DNA from: Fibrella forsythiae
GTDB taxonomy: Bacteria > Bacteroidota > Bacteroidia > Cytophagales > Spirosomataceae
Direction of reading: 5' to 3'
Assembly: GCF_017353175.1 (NCBI RefSeq)
Contig: NZ_JAFMYW010000004.1
Span: forward strand, 310,001-374,000
DNA: 64,000 nucleotides
The notes under the pieces were generated by a model that was not told where the DNA came from, did not search any database, and was given only the letters and a program-made list of their open reading frames with translations. The translations under genes were made by a program, and so were the position numbers. This document shows, in pieces, positions 24,182 through 32,021 of the stretch. Numbering within the stretch: position 1 is the first letter of the stretch; every line of letters starts with the position of its first letter.

Positions 24182-25393
24182 ATGCTCTATTACCTCTTCC
24201 AGTATCTCGACCGTGCATTTGACTTTCCCGGCGCGCGGGTATTTCAGTATATCTCGTTTCGTGCACTCGGTACAGTGATCACGTCGCTGCTGATCGCGGC
24301 TATTTTTGGGCGGCGTATCATCGACCAGCTTAGGAAACTACAGATCGGCGAGTCGATTCGGGATTTGGGGCTGGAAGGGCAGATGCAAAAGCGCGGTACG
24401 CCAACCATGGGCGGTTTTATCATCATGGCCTCGCTGGTTATTCCGGTGCTGCTGTTCGCCAAACTCTCGAATGTATACATCATCCTGCTGCTGGTATCCG
24501 CTATCTGGACCTGTCTCATCGGCTTTATCGATGACTACATCAAGGTCTTCAAGAAGAACAAAGAAGGATTGGAAGGGAAATTTAAAGTGGTGGGGCAGAT
24601 TGGTCTCGGCCTGATCGTTGGCCTGACGCTGTCGTTCAACCAATACGTGAAAATCCGGATTTACGACAAGCCTGCCGCCGGCGCTATCGTCCGCCAGCTT
24701 ACTCGTTATCAAGATATTCACTCAACGGTATCAACGATTCCCTTCCTGAAAAACAACGAGTTCGACTATAGTTCGTTGCTCTTCGGTATGGTCTCTACCG
24801 ATTACACCTGGGTCGTTTATACGCTGGTTTGCATCTTCATTATTACGGCGGTGTCCAATGGTGCCAACATCACTGACGGCATCGACGGGCTAGCTGCAGG
24901 TACGTCGGTGATCATCGGCCTGACCATCGGCGTCCTGGCTTACGTATCGGGTAATGCCCGTTTCGCCGATTATCTGAACATCATGTACATCCCCAATTCG
25001 GGCGAGCTGGTAATTTTCTGCGCCGCCTTTGTGGGGGCCTGCGTGGGTTTCCTCTGGTACAATTCGTACCCCGCCCAGGTGTTTATGGGCGATACGGGCA
25101 GCCTGATGCTGGGCGGGGTAATCGCGGTATTGGCCCTTACGATCCGAAAAGAACTGCTGATTCCGGTCATGTGCGGCATTTTCCTGGCCGAGCTAGTATC
25201 GGTTATTACGCAGGTGAGCTACTTTAAGTACACGAAGAAAAAGTACGGCGAAGGCAGGCGAATACTGCTGATGTCGCCGCTTCACCACCATTTTCAGAAA
25301 AAAGGCTACCACGAAGCCAAAATCGTCACCCGCTTCTGGATCGTCGGTATCATGCTCGCCGTCATGACCCTGGCGACGTTGAAATTAAGGTAA
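24182..25393 (+). CDS. mraY: Phospho-N-acetylmuramoyl-pentapeptide transferase
   Basis: MraY transfers phospho-MurNAc-pentapeptide to undecaprenyl phosphate, making lipid I at the inner membrane. The 403-residue polytopic protein contains [13 protein letters not shown] (70-82), the Asp pair FIDDYIKV (115-122; Asp117-Asp118), [15 protein letters not shown] and [17 protein letters not shown]. Length is slightly above the E. coli enzyme and usual for Bacteroidota. It follows murE, but the next gene is fabD, so the rest of the division/cell-wall cluster is absent here. Confidence 0.97.
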   Translation: MLYYLFQYLDRAFDFPGARVFQYISFRALGTVITSLLIAAIFGRRIIDQLRKLQIGESIRDLGLEGQMQKRGTPTMGGFIIMASLVIPVLLFAKLSNVYIILLLVSAIWTCLIGFIDDYIKVFKKNKEGLEGKFKVVGQIGLGLIVGLTLSFNQYVKIRIYDKPAAGAIVRQLTRYQDIHSTVSTIPFLKNNEFDYSSLLFGMVSTDYTWVVYTLVCIFIITAVSNGANITDGIDGLAAGTSVIIGLTIGVLAYVSGNARFADYLNIMYIPNSGELVIFCAAFVGACVGFLWYNSYPAQVFMGDTGSLMLGGVIAVLALTIRKELLIPVMCGIFLAELVSVITQVSYFKYTKKKYGEGRRILLMSPLHHHFQKKGYHEAKIVTRFWIVGIMLAVMTLATLKLR

Positions 25394-25413
25394 AACTAAG
25401 TAAAACTAAGTCG

Positions 25414-25502
25414 ATAGTCAATAGTCGGCAGTCGATAGTCGCGCTGCTAGTTGAACGTTTGTTGCTTAGCAGCGCGACTATCGACTGCCGACTATTGACT
25501 AT
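25414..25502. repeat. Perfect 35-bp inverted repeat (ATAGTC arm type)
   Basis: The arm 25414-25448 (atagtcaatagtcggcagtc...) pairs perfectly with 25468-25502. The inner end is gcgctgct/agcagcgc, shared with the repeat at 6341-6424. The arm is made of the tandem word atagtc. It lies between mraY and fabD, ending 13 bp before the fabD ATG. Confidence 0.93.
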
Positions 25503-25515
25503 TTTTGACTCATAT

Positions 25516-26400
25516 ATGAACGCATACATCTTTCCCGGCCAAGGTTCCCAGTTTACCGGAATGGGCCACGACCTGTATCAACAGTCAGAACAGGCTAAAT
25601 CGTTGATGGATCAGGCCGATCAGATTCTGGGCTTCAGCCTGACTACCGTCATGTTTACCGGCACCGACGAGGAACTGAAACAAACCAACGTTACGCAGCC
25701 GGCTATCTTCCTGCATTCGGTAGCCAAAGCCCTTACGGCCGAAAATTTTGCGCCTGCTATGGTGGCAGGCCATTCGCTCGGCGAATTCTCAGCGCTGGTT
25801 ACCGCGGGAGCCCTTTCGTTTGAAGACGGACTCCGTTTGGTAGCTCAACGCGCCGACGCCATGCAACGCGCCTGCGAACTGAACCCATCGACAATGGCCG
25901 CCATCCTGGGCCTACCCGATGCCATCATCGAACAAATTTGCGAGGAAGTGAACGGCGAAACGGGCGAAATTGTGGTGCCAGCCAACTACAACTGTCCCGG
26001 TCAGGTGGTGATTTCGGGCAGTAACGAAGGCATCCGTATCGCCTGTGAACGTCTGAAAGCTGCCGGTGCCAAACGGGCCTTACCGCTGCCGGTGGGTGGT
26101 GCATTCCACTCGCCGTTAATGGAGCCCGCCCGTGCCGATCTGGCCCAGGCCATCGAAAACACACCGTTCCAGTCGCCCCGCTGCCCAATCTACCAGAACG
26201 TAAACGCGCAGCCCTCCACCGACGTACCCACAATCAAAGCCAACCTGATTGCGCAGCTCACCGCCCCCGTCCGTTGGACACAGTCGGTCGAAGCCATGAC
26301 TACCGACGGGGCTACCCTCTTCACCGAATGCGGCCCTGGTAAAGTATTACAAGGCTTGGTGAAGAAGATCGCGCCGGACGTTGAGGTAGCTGGCGTATAA
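25516..26400 (+). CDS. fabD: Malonyl-CoA:ACP transacylase
   Basis: FabD loads malonyl groups onto acyl carrier protein for fatty-acid synthesis. The 294-residue protein starts MNAYIFPGQGSQFTGMG. It has the nucleophile motif GHSLGEFSAL (Ser87), QRADAMQRAC with the carboxylate-binding Arg, and catalytic His198 in GGAFHSPLMEP. The final region TECGPGKVLQGLVKKI is diagnostic. ATG 25516 is chosen; the frame open from 25459 reads through the hairpin. It converges on the nitrilase-family gene. Confidence 0.97.
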   Translation: MNAYIFPGQGSQFTGMGHDLYQQSEQAKSLMDQADQILGFSLTTVMFTGTDEELKQTNVTQPAIFLHSVAKALTAENFAPAMVAGHSLGEFSALVTAGALSFEDGLRLVAQRADAMQRACELNPSTMAAILGLPDAIIEQICEEVNGETGEIVVPANYNCPGQVVISGSNEGIRIACERLKAAGAKRALPLPVGGAFHSPLMEPARADLAQAIENTPFQSPRCPIYQNVNAQPSTDVPTIKANLIAQLTAPVRWTQSVEAMTTDGATLFTECGPGKVLQGLVKKIAPDVEVAGV

Positions 26401-26439
26401 ATACTGGAATGAATAAAGGGGATTAACTGCTTATTGCTG

Positions 26440-26561
26440 TAGGTTGCTTTCGCGTGACTCTTCGACAGGCTCAGGGTGACAGGACACATCCGGATGTGGA
26501 TGATCAACTTGAGTGAGCTTGTCACCCTGAGCCTGTCGAAGGGCCACGCGAAAGCAACCTA
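26440..26561. repeat. Inverted repeat containing TTCGACAGGCTCAGGGTGAC
   Basis: The arms 26440-26480 and 26521-26561 (41 nt) differ at three positions. Outer part: taggttgctttcgcgtg. Inner part: ttcgacaggctcagggtgac. The loop holds the small palindrome acatccggatgt. It lies between convergent fabD and the nitrilase gene. The inner word resembles an intergenic repeat that I recall from many unrelated bacterial genomes. A second copy is at 31343-31508. Confidence 0.9.
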
Positions 26562-26585
26562 TAGAAGAAGAGCACCCTTATTTAG

Positions 26586-27356
26586 CTAAACATCCGCATC
26601 CAGATAGGCCGGAAACTTGGCTCGGAAAGCTTGTAGATCATCCAGCGATAACGTTTGCTGGTGGATAACTTCAGTATCATACTGACGGAAAAGAACGTCG
26701 CCTTTGAAGTCGACCAGGGCTGAGCCGCCACGGTAAGGGTGCCCATTTCCGTCGGTGCCTACGCGGTTGACGCCCACTACGTAGCTCAGGTTCTCGATGG
26801 CGCGGGCCTGTAGCAGTGTATCCCACGGCTGTTGGCGCGGGGCGGGCCAGTTAGCGACATACAGCAACAGATCGTAATCGAGTTGGTCGGGGGCGATCTG
26901 TTTGTTGCGGCTCCAGACCGGGAAACGCAGGTCGTAGCAGATTAACGGACAGATACGCCAACCCCGCCATTCGCGCACCAGTCGCGACGTGCCTGCCGAA
27001 TAGGTCTTTTCTTCGCCCGCCATTCTGAACAGGTGCCGTTTATCGTAATGGGCGAACTGCCCGTCGGGCTCCATCCAGATCAGGCGGTTGTAATACCCGC
27101 CATTTTCCTTCACCACATAACTACCCGTTACCACCGCGTTGGTCTGCGCCGCCATCTGTTTCAGCCACTTGAACGTGGTCAAATTCATCGGCTCGGCCAC
27201 AGCACGGGCATCCATTGTGAAGCCCGTCGTAAACATCTCAGGCAGCACAATCAGATCCGTCGGTTCGGGCAGGGTAAAGAGCTTCTCCTCCAGCATAGCC
27301 CGGTTCGCCACAGGGTCCTGCCAGTGCAGTTCAGTTTGAATGAGGGTGATGTTCAT
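26586..27356 (-). CDS. Nitrilase-superfamily amidohydrolase, omega-amidase (YafV/Nit2)-like
   Basis: The 256-residue protein has the carbon-nitrogen hydrolase triad Glu40 (VLPEMF), Lys106 (YDKRHLF) and Cys140 (LICYDLRFP). The sequences EMFTTGFTMD and ARAIENLSYVVGVNRVGTDGNG match the YafV/Nit2 branch. That branch hydrolyses alpha-ketoglutaramate and alpha-ketosuccinamate as metabolite repair. It is cytoplasmic. Its start codon abuts a long inverted repeat (27357-27464) that separates it from def on the same strand. The omega-amidase role is inferred from branch motifs. Confidence 0.88.
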   Translation of the reverse strand: MNITLIQTELHWQDPVANRAMLEEKLFTLPEPTDLIVLPEMFTTGFTMDARAVAEPMNLTTFKWLKQMAAQTNAVVTGSYVVKENGGYYNRLIWMEPDGQFAHYDKRHLFRMAGEEKTYSAGTSRLVREWRGWRICPLICYDLRFPVWSRNKQIAPDQLDYDLLLYVANWPAPRQQPWDTLLQARAIENLSYVVGVNRVGTDGNGHPYRGGSALVDFKGDVLFRQYDTEVIHQQTLSLDDLQAFRAKFPAYLDADV

Positions 27357-27464
27357 AAGGAGGAAAGGGAGGAGGGAGAAAAGGAGGAAGTCGCTTACTC
27401 AGGAGTAGCTACGTGGGCGTAAGCAACCCCCTTCCTCCTTTTCTCCCTCCTCCCTTTCCTCCTT
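27357..27464. repeat. Perfect 34-bp inverted repeat (purine/pyrimidine type)
   Basis: The arm 27357-27390 (aaggaggaaagggaggaggg...) pairs perfectly with 27431-27464. Next to the arms, cgcttac/gtaagc extends the stem. It fills the whole gap between def and the nitrilase gene on the minus strand: the left arm touches the nitrilase ATG and the right arm touches the def stop. Confidence 0.93.
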
Positions 27465-28036
27465 TATTTTGGGAACCGCATTTTGTACTCCACGTCTACG
27501 TTGCCGCGCGTGATGTCGGCGAGGCGTTTTTTGAGGAGTTGGCGTTTCAGCGGCGACATGTAGTCGGTAAAGAGCTTGCCTTCGATGTGGTCGTATTCGT
27601 GCTGGATGATCCGGGCAGCGGTGCCTTCGTATTCTTCCTCGTGTTCGTTCCAGTCGACATCAAAATAGCGAATCACGATAAACTCAGGCCGGTACACGTC
27701 GTTGCGGATGCCGGGAATGCTCAGGCAGCCTTCTTCAAATGCCCATTCGTCGCCATCTTCTTCCAGGATTTCAGCGTTGATGAATACCTTCTTGAAGCCA
27801 ACGAGTGTCGGGTCGATATCTTCTTCCGACTCACCTTCGTTGAAGGGCTGTCCATCTACCACGAACATCCGTACGCTCTGCCCGATCTGCGGAGCGGCAA
27901 GCCCTACACCCGACGCGGCGTACATGGTTTCGAACATGTCTTCGCTCAACTTTTTCACGTCGAGCGTACCTTTTTCAATGTCTTTGGCCTTCTTCCGCAA
28001 TACCGGATCGCCGTAAGCTACAATTGGGAGAATCAT
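27464..28036 (-). CDS. def: Peptide deformylase
   Basis: Def removes the N-terminal formyl group from new proteins. The 190-residue protein has all three motifs: GVGLAAPQIGQ (43-53), EEGCLSIPGI (101-110, metal ligand Cys104) and QHEYDHIEGKLF (145-156, metal ligands His146 and His150, catalytic Glu147). Length is typical. It lies between ruvX upstream and the nitrilase gene downstream on the minus strand, with large inverted repeats on both sides. Confidence 0.96.
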   Translation of the reverse strand: MILPIVAYGDPVLRKKAKDIEKGTLDVKKLSEDMFETMYAASGVGLAAPQIGQSVRMFVVDGQPFNEGESEEDIDPTLVGFKKVFINAEILEEDGDEWAFEEGCLSIPGIRNDVYRPEFIVIRYFDVDWNEHEEEYEGTAARIIQHEYDHIEGKLFTDYMSPLKRQLLKKRLADITRGNVDVEYKMRFPK

Positions 28037-28047
28037 GTTTTTCTAAA

Positions 28048-28142
28048 TTTCAAGTTTCAGGTTTCAGGTTTCAGGTGCTTCGCTAACTCACCACATCGTT
28101 GATCAGCAAAGTACCTGGAACCTGAAACCTGAAACTTGAAAC
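28048..28142. repeat. Inverted repeat (TTTCAGG arm type), second copy
   Basis: tttcaagtttcaggtttcag (from 28048) pairs with the region 28107-28142 with few mismatches. The centre is gcttcgctaactcacc...cagcaaag. Arm words and the centre word aactcacc are shared with the repeat at 1114-1235, 27 kb away. It lies between ruvX and def on the minus strand. Confidence 0.9.
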
Positions 28143-28555
28143 TAATTTTTGCTTTCCATAAATGACTGCAGGATGATCGTGGCGCTCACCATGTCGATGT
28201 TGCCTTTCACCCGCCGGTCTTTCTTACTGGTGCCGCCCGCAATCATCGACTGCAAGGCCATCCGCGACGTAAACCGCTCGTCGTGCTGATAGACAGTCTG
28301 ATCGGGAAACACCGCTTTCAATTTCTTAATCAGGCCGCGAACCGGTGCCGTTGTGTCTGTATCGGTACCGTCGGTATTGGTTGGCCAGCCCACCACAAAA
28401 GCCTCCACCGGTTCGGCCGCTACGTAGGCTTTCAGCCGGTCGAACAGCGTGTGGGTCGGCACCGTTTCCAGCGCCGTTGCGATGATCTGCATCGGGTCGG
28501 TCACGGCCAGTCCGGTCCGCTTATTTCCGTAATCAATCGCCACGATTCGCGCCAT
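28142..28555 (-). CDS. ruvX: Putative Holliday junction resolvase (YqgF/RuvX)
   Basis: The 137-residue protein has the RNase H-like YqgF fold. It starts MARIVAIDYGNKRTGLAVTD with catalytic Asp8, continues AFVVGWPTNTDGTD and VYQHDERFTSRMA, and ends with a helix containing DMVSATIILQSFM (second acidic site). Roles proposed for the family are Holliday junction resolution and 16S pre-rRNA processing. ATG 28555 is chosen; the TTG three codons upstream lies in the promoter box. It directly follows pcrA on the same strand. Confidence 0.93.
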   Translation of the reverse strand: MARIVAIDYGNKRTGLAVTDPMQIIATALETVPTHTLFDRLKAYVAAEPVEAFVVGWPTNTDGTDTDTTAPVRGLIKKLKAVFPDQTVYQHDERFTSRMALQSMIAGGTSKKDRRVKGNIDMVSATIILQSFMESKN

Positions 28556-28561
28556 ATGCTG

Positions 28562-28569
28562 CAAAGGTA
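28562..28569 (-). promoter_or_regulatory. -7 box (TACCTTTG) abutting ruvX
   Basis: On the minus strand TACCTTTG is followed by cagcat and then the ruvX ATG. It sits 4 bp after the pcrA stop, so ruvX can be transcribed on its own, probably as a leaderless mRNA. Confidence 0.6.
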
Positions 28570-28573
28570 CGGT

Positions 28574-30874
28574 TTAGACTATTCTTAGCTTCGCAAAACT
28601 TAAGAGCAGCGTTTTTTCGCCCACTACGTCGAACTGGATGACGGCTTTGCGTTCGGTGCCGTTCACGTCGAGGGATTTCACGACGCCGAAGCCAAATTTC
28701 GAGTGTTCTACCTTCATCCCTTCGGCTAGTTCGGCTGTGTTGCTGGGGGCAAAATCGGCAGAGGGCGTGTGGGTGACGGTGGGCTGCGGAACCTGACGTT
28801 GGGCCGTTTTCTGGGCTAGCGACCGCACGAAGTTCATCGAGCCGGCAGAGGGCATCTCGTCTTTACTACGGCTGGCGTAGGTATCGTCACCTTTGAACCG
28901 GGGTTTGGGCGGCGTCACGGTCTTGCTCATCGTCAGATAACCCTGGTCTACCTCCATCAGGAACCGGCTCGGTTCGCAGATTTTCAGTCGGCCGTAATGG
29001 TAGCGCGATTCGGCGAACGAGAACGTGAGGCGCTTCTCGGCGCGGGTGATGGCTACGTAGAACAGGCGGCGTTCTTCTTCCAGATCAGCCCGGCTTTCGA
29101 GCATCATCTGGCTGGGAAACAGGTCTTCTTCCAGCCCAACAATGTGTACATTCTTGAACTCCAGCCCTTTGGCGGCATGAATCGTCATCATCGTTACCCG
29201 GTCGTTGTCGCCATCTTCCTCTTTTTCGTCGGCGGTGGTTAGCAACGACACCGTTTGCAGGAAGGCGCTGAGGTTCTTTTCCTCGTTGTCAGGATTATCG
29301 ACATACTCCTTGATGGCGTTCAGCAACTCCTGGACGTTCTCGTAGCGGGCCAGCCCTTCCACGGTCTTGTCTTCGTACAGTTCCTTCAGAATGCCCGACG
29401 TTTTGGCCACGTGCGCCGCCACTTCATAGGCATCCTTCTTGTCGATCAGCAGCGTATAGCTTTTGATCAGCTCCGCAAAGCCCTCGATGGCTATCGATGC
29501 GCGGCCCGTGATGTGGTAGGTAATGTTGCTGACGATCTCCCAGATAGGTACGTTCTTCTCCGAGGCTAGCACCGAAATCTTGGCCAGCGTGGTGTCGCCA
29601 ATGCCGCGTTTAGGCAGATTGATGATCCGTTTGAACGCCTCCTCGTCGGCCTGATTGACGGTGAAGCGCAGGTAAGCGATCAGGTCTTTGATCTCTTTGC
29701 GCTGGTAGAAGGATAGACCACCGATGATCCGGTACTTAATGCTCAGCTTGCGCAGGGCTTCCTCGAACGCCCGCGACTGGGCGTTGGTGCGGTACAGAAT
29801 AGCAAAATCATTGTTCCGCAGGCCGTCGCGCATTTTGGCTTCGAAAATGTTCGTTGCCACCAGTCGGCCTTCTTCGTTATCCGACGACGCTTTGATGACC
29901 TCGATCAGCGGACCGGTTTCGTTGTCGGTGAAGACGCGCTTTTCCAGCTGATTCCGGTTACGGGCAATTACGGAGTTAGCCGCCTGCACAATGGTATTGG
30001 TACTGCGGTAGTTCTGCTCCAGCTTCACGATTTTCACCGTGTCTTTGCCGTAATCTTTCTGGAAGTTCAGGATATTCTCGATGTTGGCCCCCCGGAACGC
30101 GTAAATACTTTGCGCATCGTCGCCCACCACGCAGATGTTCTGATGCACCGCCGCCAGCTTGCGTGTAATGAGGTACTGCGACACGTTGGTATCCTGAAAC
30201 TCATCGACCAGCACGTGCTGAAACTTGTGCTGGTACTTGTGCAGAATGTCCAGGTGATCGCGAAAAAGGACGTTGGTGTTGAACAACAGATCGTCGAAAT
30301 CCATGGCGTTGGCCTGAAAACAGCGCGTGCTGTAGACCTTGTAGATCGCCCCCACCTCCGGCATCTTCGCCGACGCATCATCGGCCTGGATGATAGCGTT
30401 GTTCATATATTCGTCGGCACCCACGAGACGGTTTTTCGCGCTCGAAATACGGTTGAATACGGCATTGGCGCGATACTGCTTATCGTCGAGGCCCCGTTCC
30501 CGAATAATAGAGCGGAGCAGCGATTTCGAGTCGTCGGTATCGTAGATCGAGAAGTTGCTGGTATAGCCCAGCGCTTTGGCTTCGATGCGCAGGATTTTGG
30601 CAAACACAGAGTGGAACGTACCCATCCAGATGTTACGCGCTTCATTGCCAATCACCTTTTCGATCCGGTGACGCATTTCGCCGGCGGCCTTATTGGTAAA
30701 GGTCAGCGATAGAATCCGGAATGGATCAATGCCCTTGTCGATCAGGTGCGCAATACGGTACGTGAGCACGCGCGTTTTGCCCGAACCGGCTCCGGCAATG
30801 ATCATCATCGGGCCGTCGCCGTGAGTTACGGCTTCTCGTTGCGGGTCGTTCAGACCAGCTATATAGTCAATCAT
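28574..30874 (-). CDS. pcrA: UvrD/PcrA-type DNA helicase
   Basis: This 766-residue superfamily 1A 3'-5' helicase acts in repair and in clearing replication blocks. It has GLNDPQREAV (7-16), Walker A AGAGSGKTRV, FTNKAAGEM, the motif II region LVDEFQDTN, DDAQSIYAFRGA, EQNYRST and the late motifs MTIHAAKGLEF and YVAITRAEKRL. The C-terminus (MKVEHSKFGFGVVKSLDVNG) is the Tudor-like domain of UvrD/PcrA that contacts RNA polymerase. ATG 30874 is used; a start at 30895 adds seven residues. UvrD versus PcrA naming is arbitrary here. Confidence 0.94.
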   Translation of the reverse strand: MIDYIAGLNDPQREAVTHGDGPMMIIAGAGSGKTRVLTYRIAHLIDKGIDPFRILSLTFTNKAAGEMRHRIEKVIGNEARNIWMGTFHSVFAKILRIEAKALGYTSNFSIYDTDDSKSLLRSIIRERGLDDKQYRANAVFNRISSAKNRLVGADEYMNNAIIQADDASAKMPEVGAIYKVYSTRCFQANAMDFDDLLFNTNVLFRDHLDILHKYQHKFQHVLVDEFQDTNVSQYLITRKLAAVHQNICVVGDDAQSIYAFRGANIENILNFQKDYGKDTVKIVKLEQNYRSTNTIVQAANSVIARNRNQLEKRVFTDNETGPLIEVIKASSDNEEGRLVATNIFEAKMRDGLRNNDFAILYRTNAQSRAFEEALRKLSIKYRIIGGLSFYQRKEIKDLIAYLRFTVNQADEEAFKRIINLPKRGIGDTTLAKISVLASEKNVPIWEIVSNITYHITGRASIAIEGFAELIKSYTLLIDKKDAYEVAAHVAKTSGILKELYEDKTVEGLARYENVQELLNAIKEYVDNPDNEEKNLSAFLQTVSLLTTADEKEEDGDNDRVTMMTIHAAKGLEFKNVHIVGLEEDLFPSQMMLESRADLEEERRLFYVAITRAEKRLTFSFAESRYHYGRLKICEPSRFLMEVDQGYLTMSKTVTPPKPRFKGDDTYASRSKDEMPSAGSMNFVRSLAQKTAQRQVPQPTVTHTPSADFAPSNTAELAEGMKVEHSKFGFGVVKSLDVNGTERKAVIQFDVVGEKTLLLSFAKLRIV

Positions 30875-30957
30875 GAAAAGACGATGGATGTTCAATGCTG
30901 ATTAGCAGACTACCGATTAACCGGTTTATCAGCCTTTACCCAGCTATAGATAACAAT

Positions 30958-30965
30958 CAAATTTA
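30958..30965 (-). promoter_or_regulatory. Possible -7 box (TAAATTTG) upstream of pcrA
   Basis: TAAATTTG on the minus strand fits TAnnTTTG and would give a leader of about 80 nt. A TTTG lies farther upstream at a spacing somewhat longer than usual for -33, so support is moderate. Confidence 0.4.
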
Positions 30966-31045
30966 CGTAAAAATTTGGGGGCAGGCTAACAAAGTGGCTA
31001 AGGCGGGGTTTAGCCTAGTAAATAACTAGACAACTTAACAACATT

Positions 31046-31291
31046 ATGGAAAATCAGGATAAACAAGATGAGATCCGGGCCAAACAGGCCATCAGCCCCG
31101 CCGGTCTGGGCGATCAATCAGCCGAAGGCAATAGTGGTGTTGGTGCTGAGATAGACGCCCCCGAGCTACCTGCCAACGAAATGGAGGACACGTACATGAA
31201 CGGTGATGAACCCGCCGAGAACGTACCCATGACACACCCCAACCGAAATGACGGCGGAAAACCGGATATCGATAAACCAGCGTATAGCTAA
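31046..31291 (+). CDS. Small acidic hypothetical protein
   Basis: The 81-residue protein is highly acidic and hydrophilic (MENQDKQDEIRAKQAISPAG, PELPANEMEDTYMNGDEPAEN, ending PDIDKPAYS). It has no signal peptide, membrane segment or cysteine and looks intrinsically disordered. A strong terminator 5 bp after the stop codon supports it as a real transcribed gene. I do not recognise the family. It stands alone, divergent from pcrA. Confidence 0.65.
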   Translation: MENQDKQDEIRAKQAISPAGLGDQSAEGNSGVGAEIDAPELPANEMEDTYMNGDEPAENVPMTHPNRNDGGKPDIDKPAYS

Positions 31292-31295
31292 ACAT

Positions 31296-31331
31296 AAAAA
31301 CGGCCTCTGCAACAATGCAGAGGCCGTTTTT
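31296..31331. terminator. Rho-independent terminator
   Basis: aaaaacggcctctgc-aacaat-gcagaggccgttttt: a 15-bp perfect stem with a T-run on either strand, just after the small acidic protein gene. Confidence 0.93.
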
Positions 31332-31342
31332 GTGGTATGCCT

Positions 31343-31508
31343 AGGTACGTAGTACGCATTGTTTTCGCGTGCGGTCCCTTCGACAAACTCAGGGTGACAA
31401 TACACATCCAGCAGGTGCATGACAACCTTGGGTGAGAGTGTCACCCTGAGCCTGTCGAAGGGACCGCACGCGAAAACAATACACTACATCACGAAGTACT
31501 ACGTACCC
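31343..31508. repeat. Nested inverted repeat with TTCGACAGGCTCAGG core and outer GGTACGTAGTA
   Basis: The arms 31358-31399 and 31439-31480 (42 nt) differ at two positions and include attgttttcgcgtgcggtcc, then cttcgac..ctcagggtgaca. Outside them, aggtacgtagta (31343-31354) faces tactacgtaccc (31497-31508), so the iterated GGTACGT motif occurs once per side. It lies between the small acidic protein gene and the convergent Dabb gene. Confidence 0.9.
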
Positions 31509-31515
31509 AGCTTCT

Positions 31516-31920
31516 TTACCGCTTCGGGCCAATCGCATCATAGATCACGACTTTTTCCCAGAGGTACGCATAATTGTTCCGGAAATCGTCGTGGATCGGA
31601 TGCTTCTGGTATACTTCTTCGTCGGCAGCACTGTCGAACAGGCACAGCCACGAATAGGTGTAGGTACGTTCGATCACGGCACGGTTCGTAGCGGCGGGCT
31701 CGCCGATATGCACCATTTTGATAGATGGCACCTTAGCCAGCATGTTTAGGCCTTCCAGCAGTTTGGCCTTATCGGTGGCGTTACCAGGGTTTTTCAGGTA
31801 AAAAAGTACGTGATGGACGAATGTTTCTTTAGGAGCGCTCATGGGCAAGTTTGCAGCGACGCCTACAGCGACACTACTTTTTAGCGTGGTTTTAATGAAT
31901 GTTCTTCGCGATTGACTCAT
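31516..31920 (-). CDS. Exported Dabb (stress-responsive A/B barrel) domain protein
   Basis: The 134-residue protein has a twin-arginine-type signal (MSQSRRTFIKTTLKSSVAVG). It is followed by a ferredoxin-like Dabb domain: VHHVLFYLKNPGNATDKAKL, VPSIKMVHIGEPA, YSWLCLFDSAADEEVYQKHP and HDDFRNNYAYLWEKVVIYDA. Dabb proteins form dimeric alpha+beta barrels; catalytic roles vary and are not predictable. The SRRTFIK motif suggests export in a folded state. It is divergent from prfA. Confidence 0.88.
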   Translation of the reverse strand: MSQSRRTFIKTTLKSSVAVGVAANLPMSAPKETFVHHVLFYLKNPGNATDKAKLLEGLNMLAKVPSIKMVHIGEPAATNRAVIERTYTYSWLCLFDSAADEEVYQKHPIHDDFRNNYAYLWEKVVIYDAIGPKR

Positions 31921-32009
31921 GGTTGATTCTGGTTCGTGTACAAAGTAACAAAGCTTAATCCGTTTACTGTCACAACGCCTAACCCTTCCCGCCTTCGCCC
32001 TGTTTTTTG

Positions 32010-32017
32010 TACCTTTG
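32010..32017 (+). promoter_or_regulatory. -7 box (TACCTTTG) abutting prfA
   Basis: TTGTACCTTTGC stands 4 nt before the prfA ATG, identical in sequence and spacing to the hemC promoter. A leaderless prfA mRNA is predicted. Confidence 0.65.
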
Positions 32018-32021
32018 CGGT

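Noticed and set aside
27413-28102. 229-codon plus-strand frame over def
   Set aside because: It is the complement of def, which has all three deformylase motifs.
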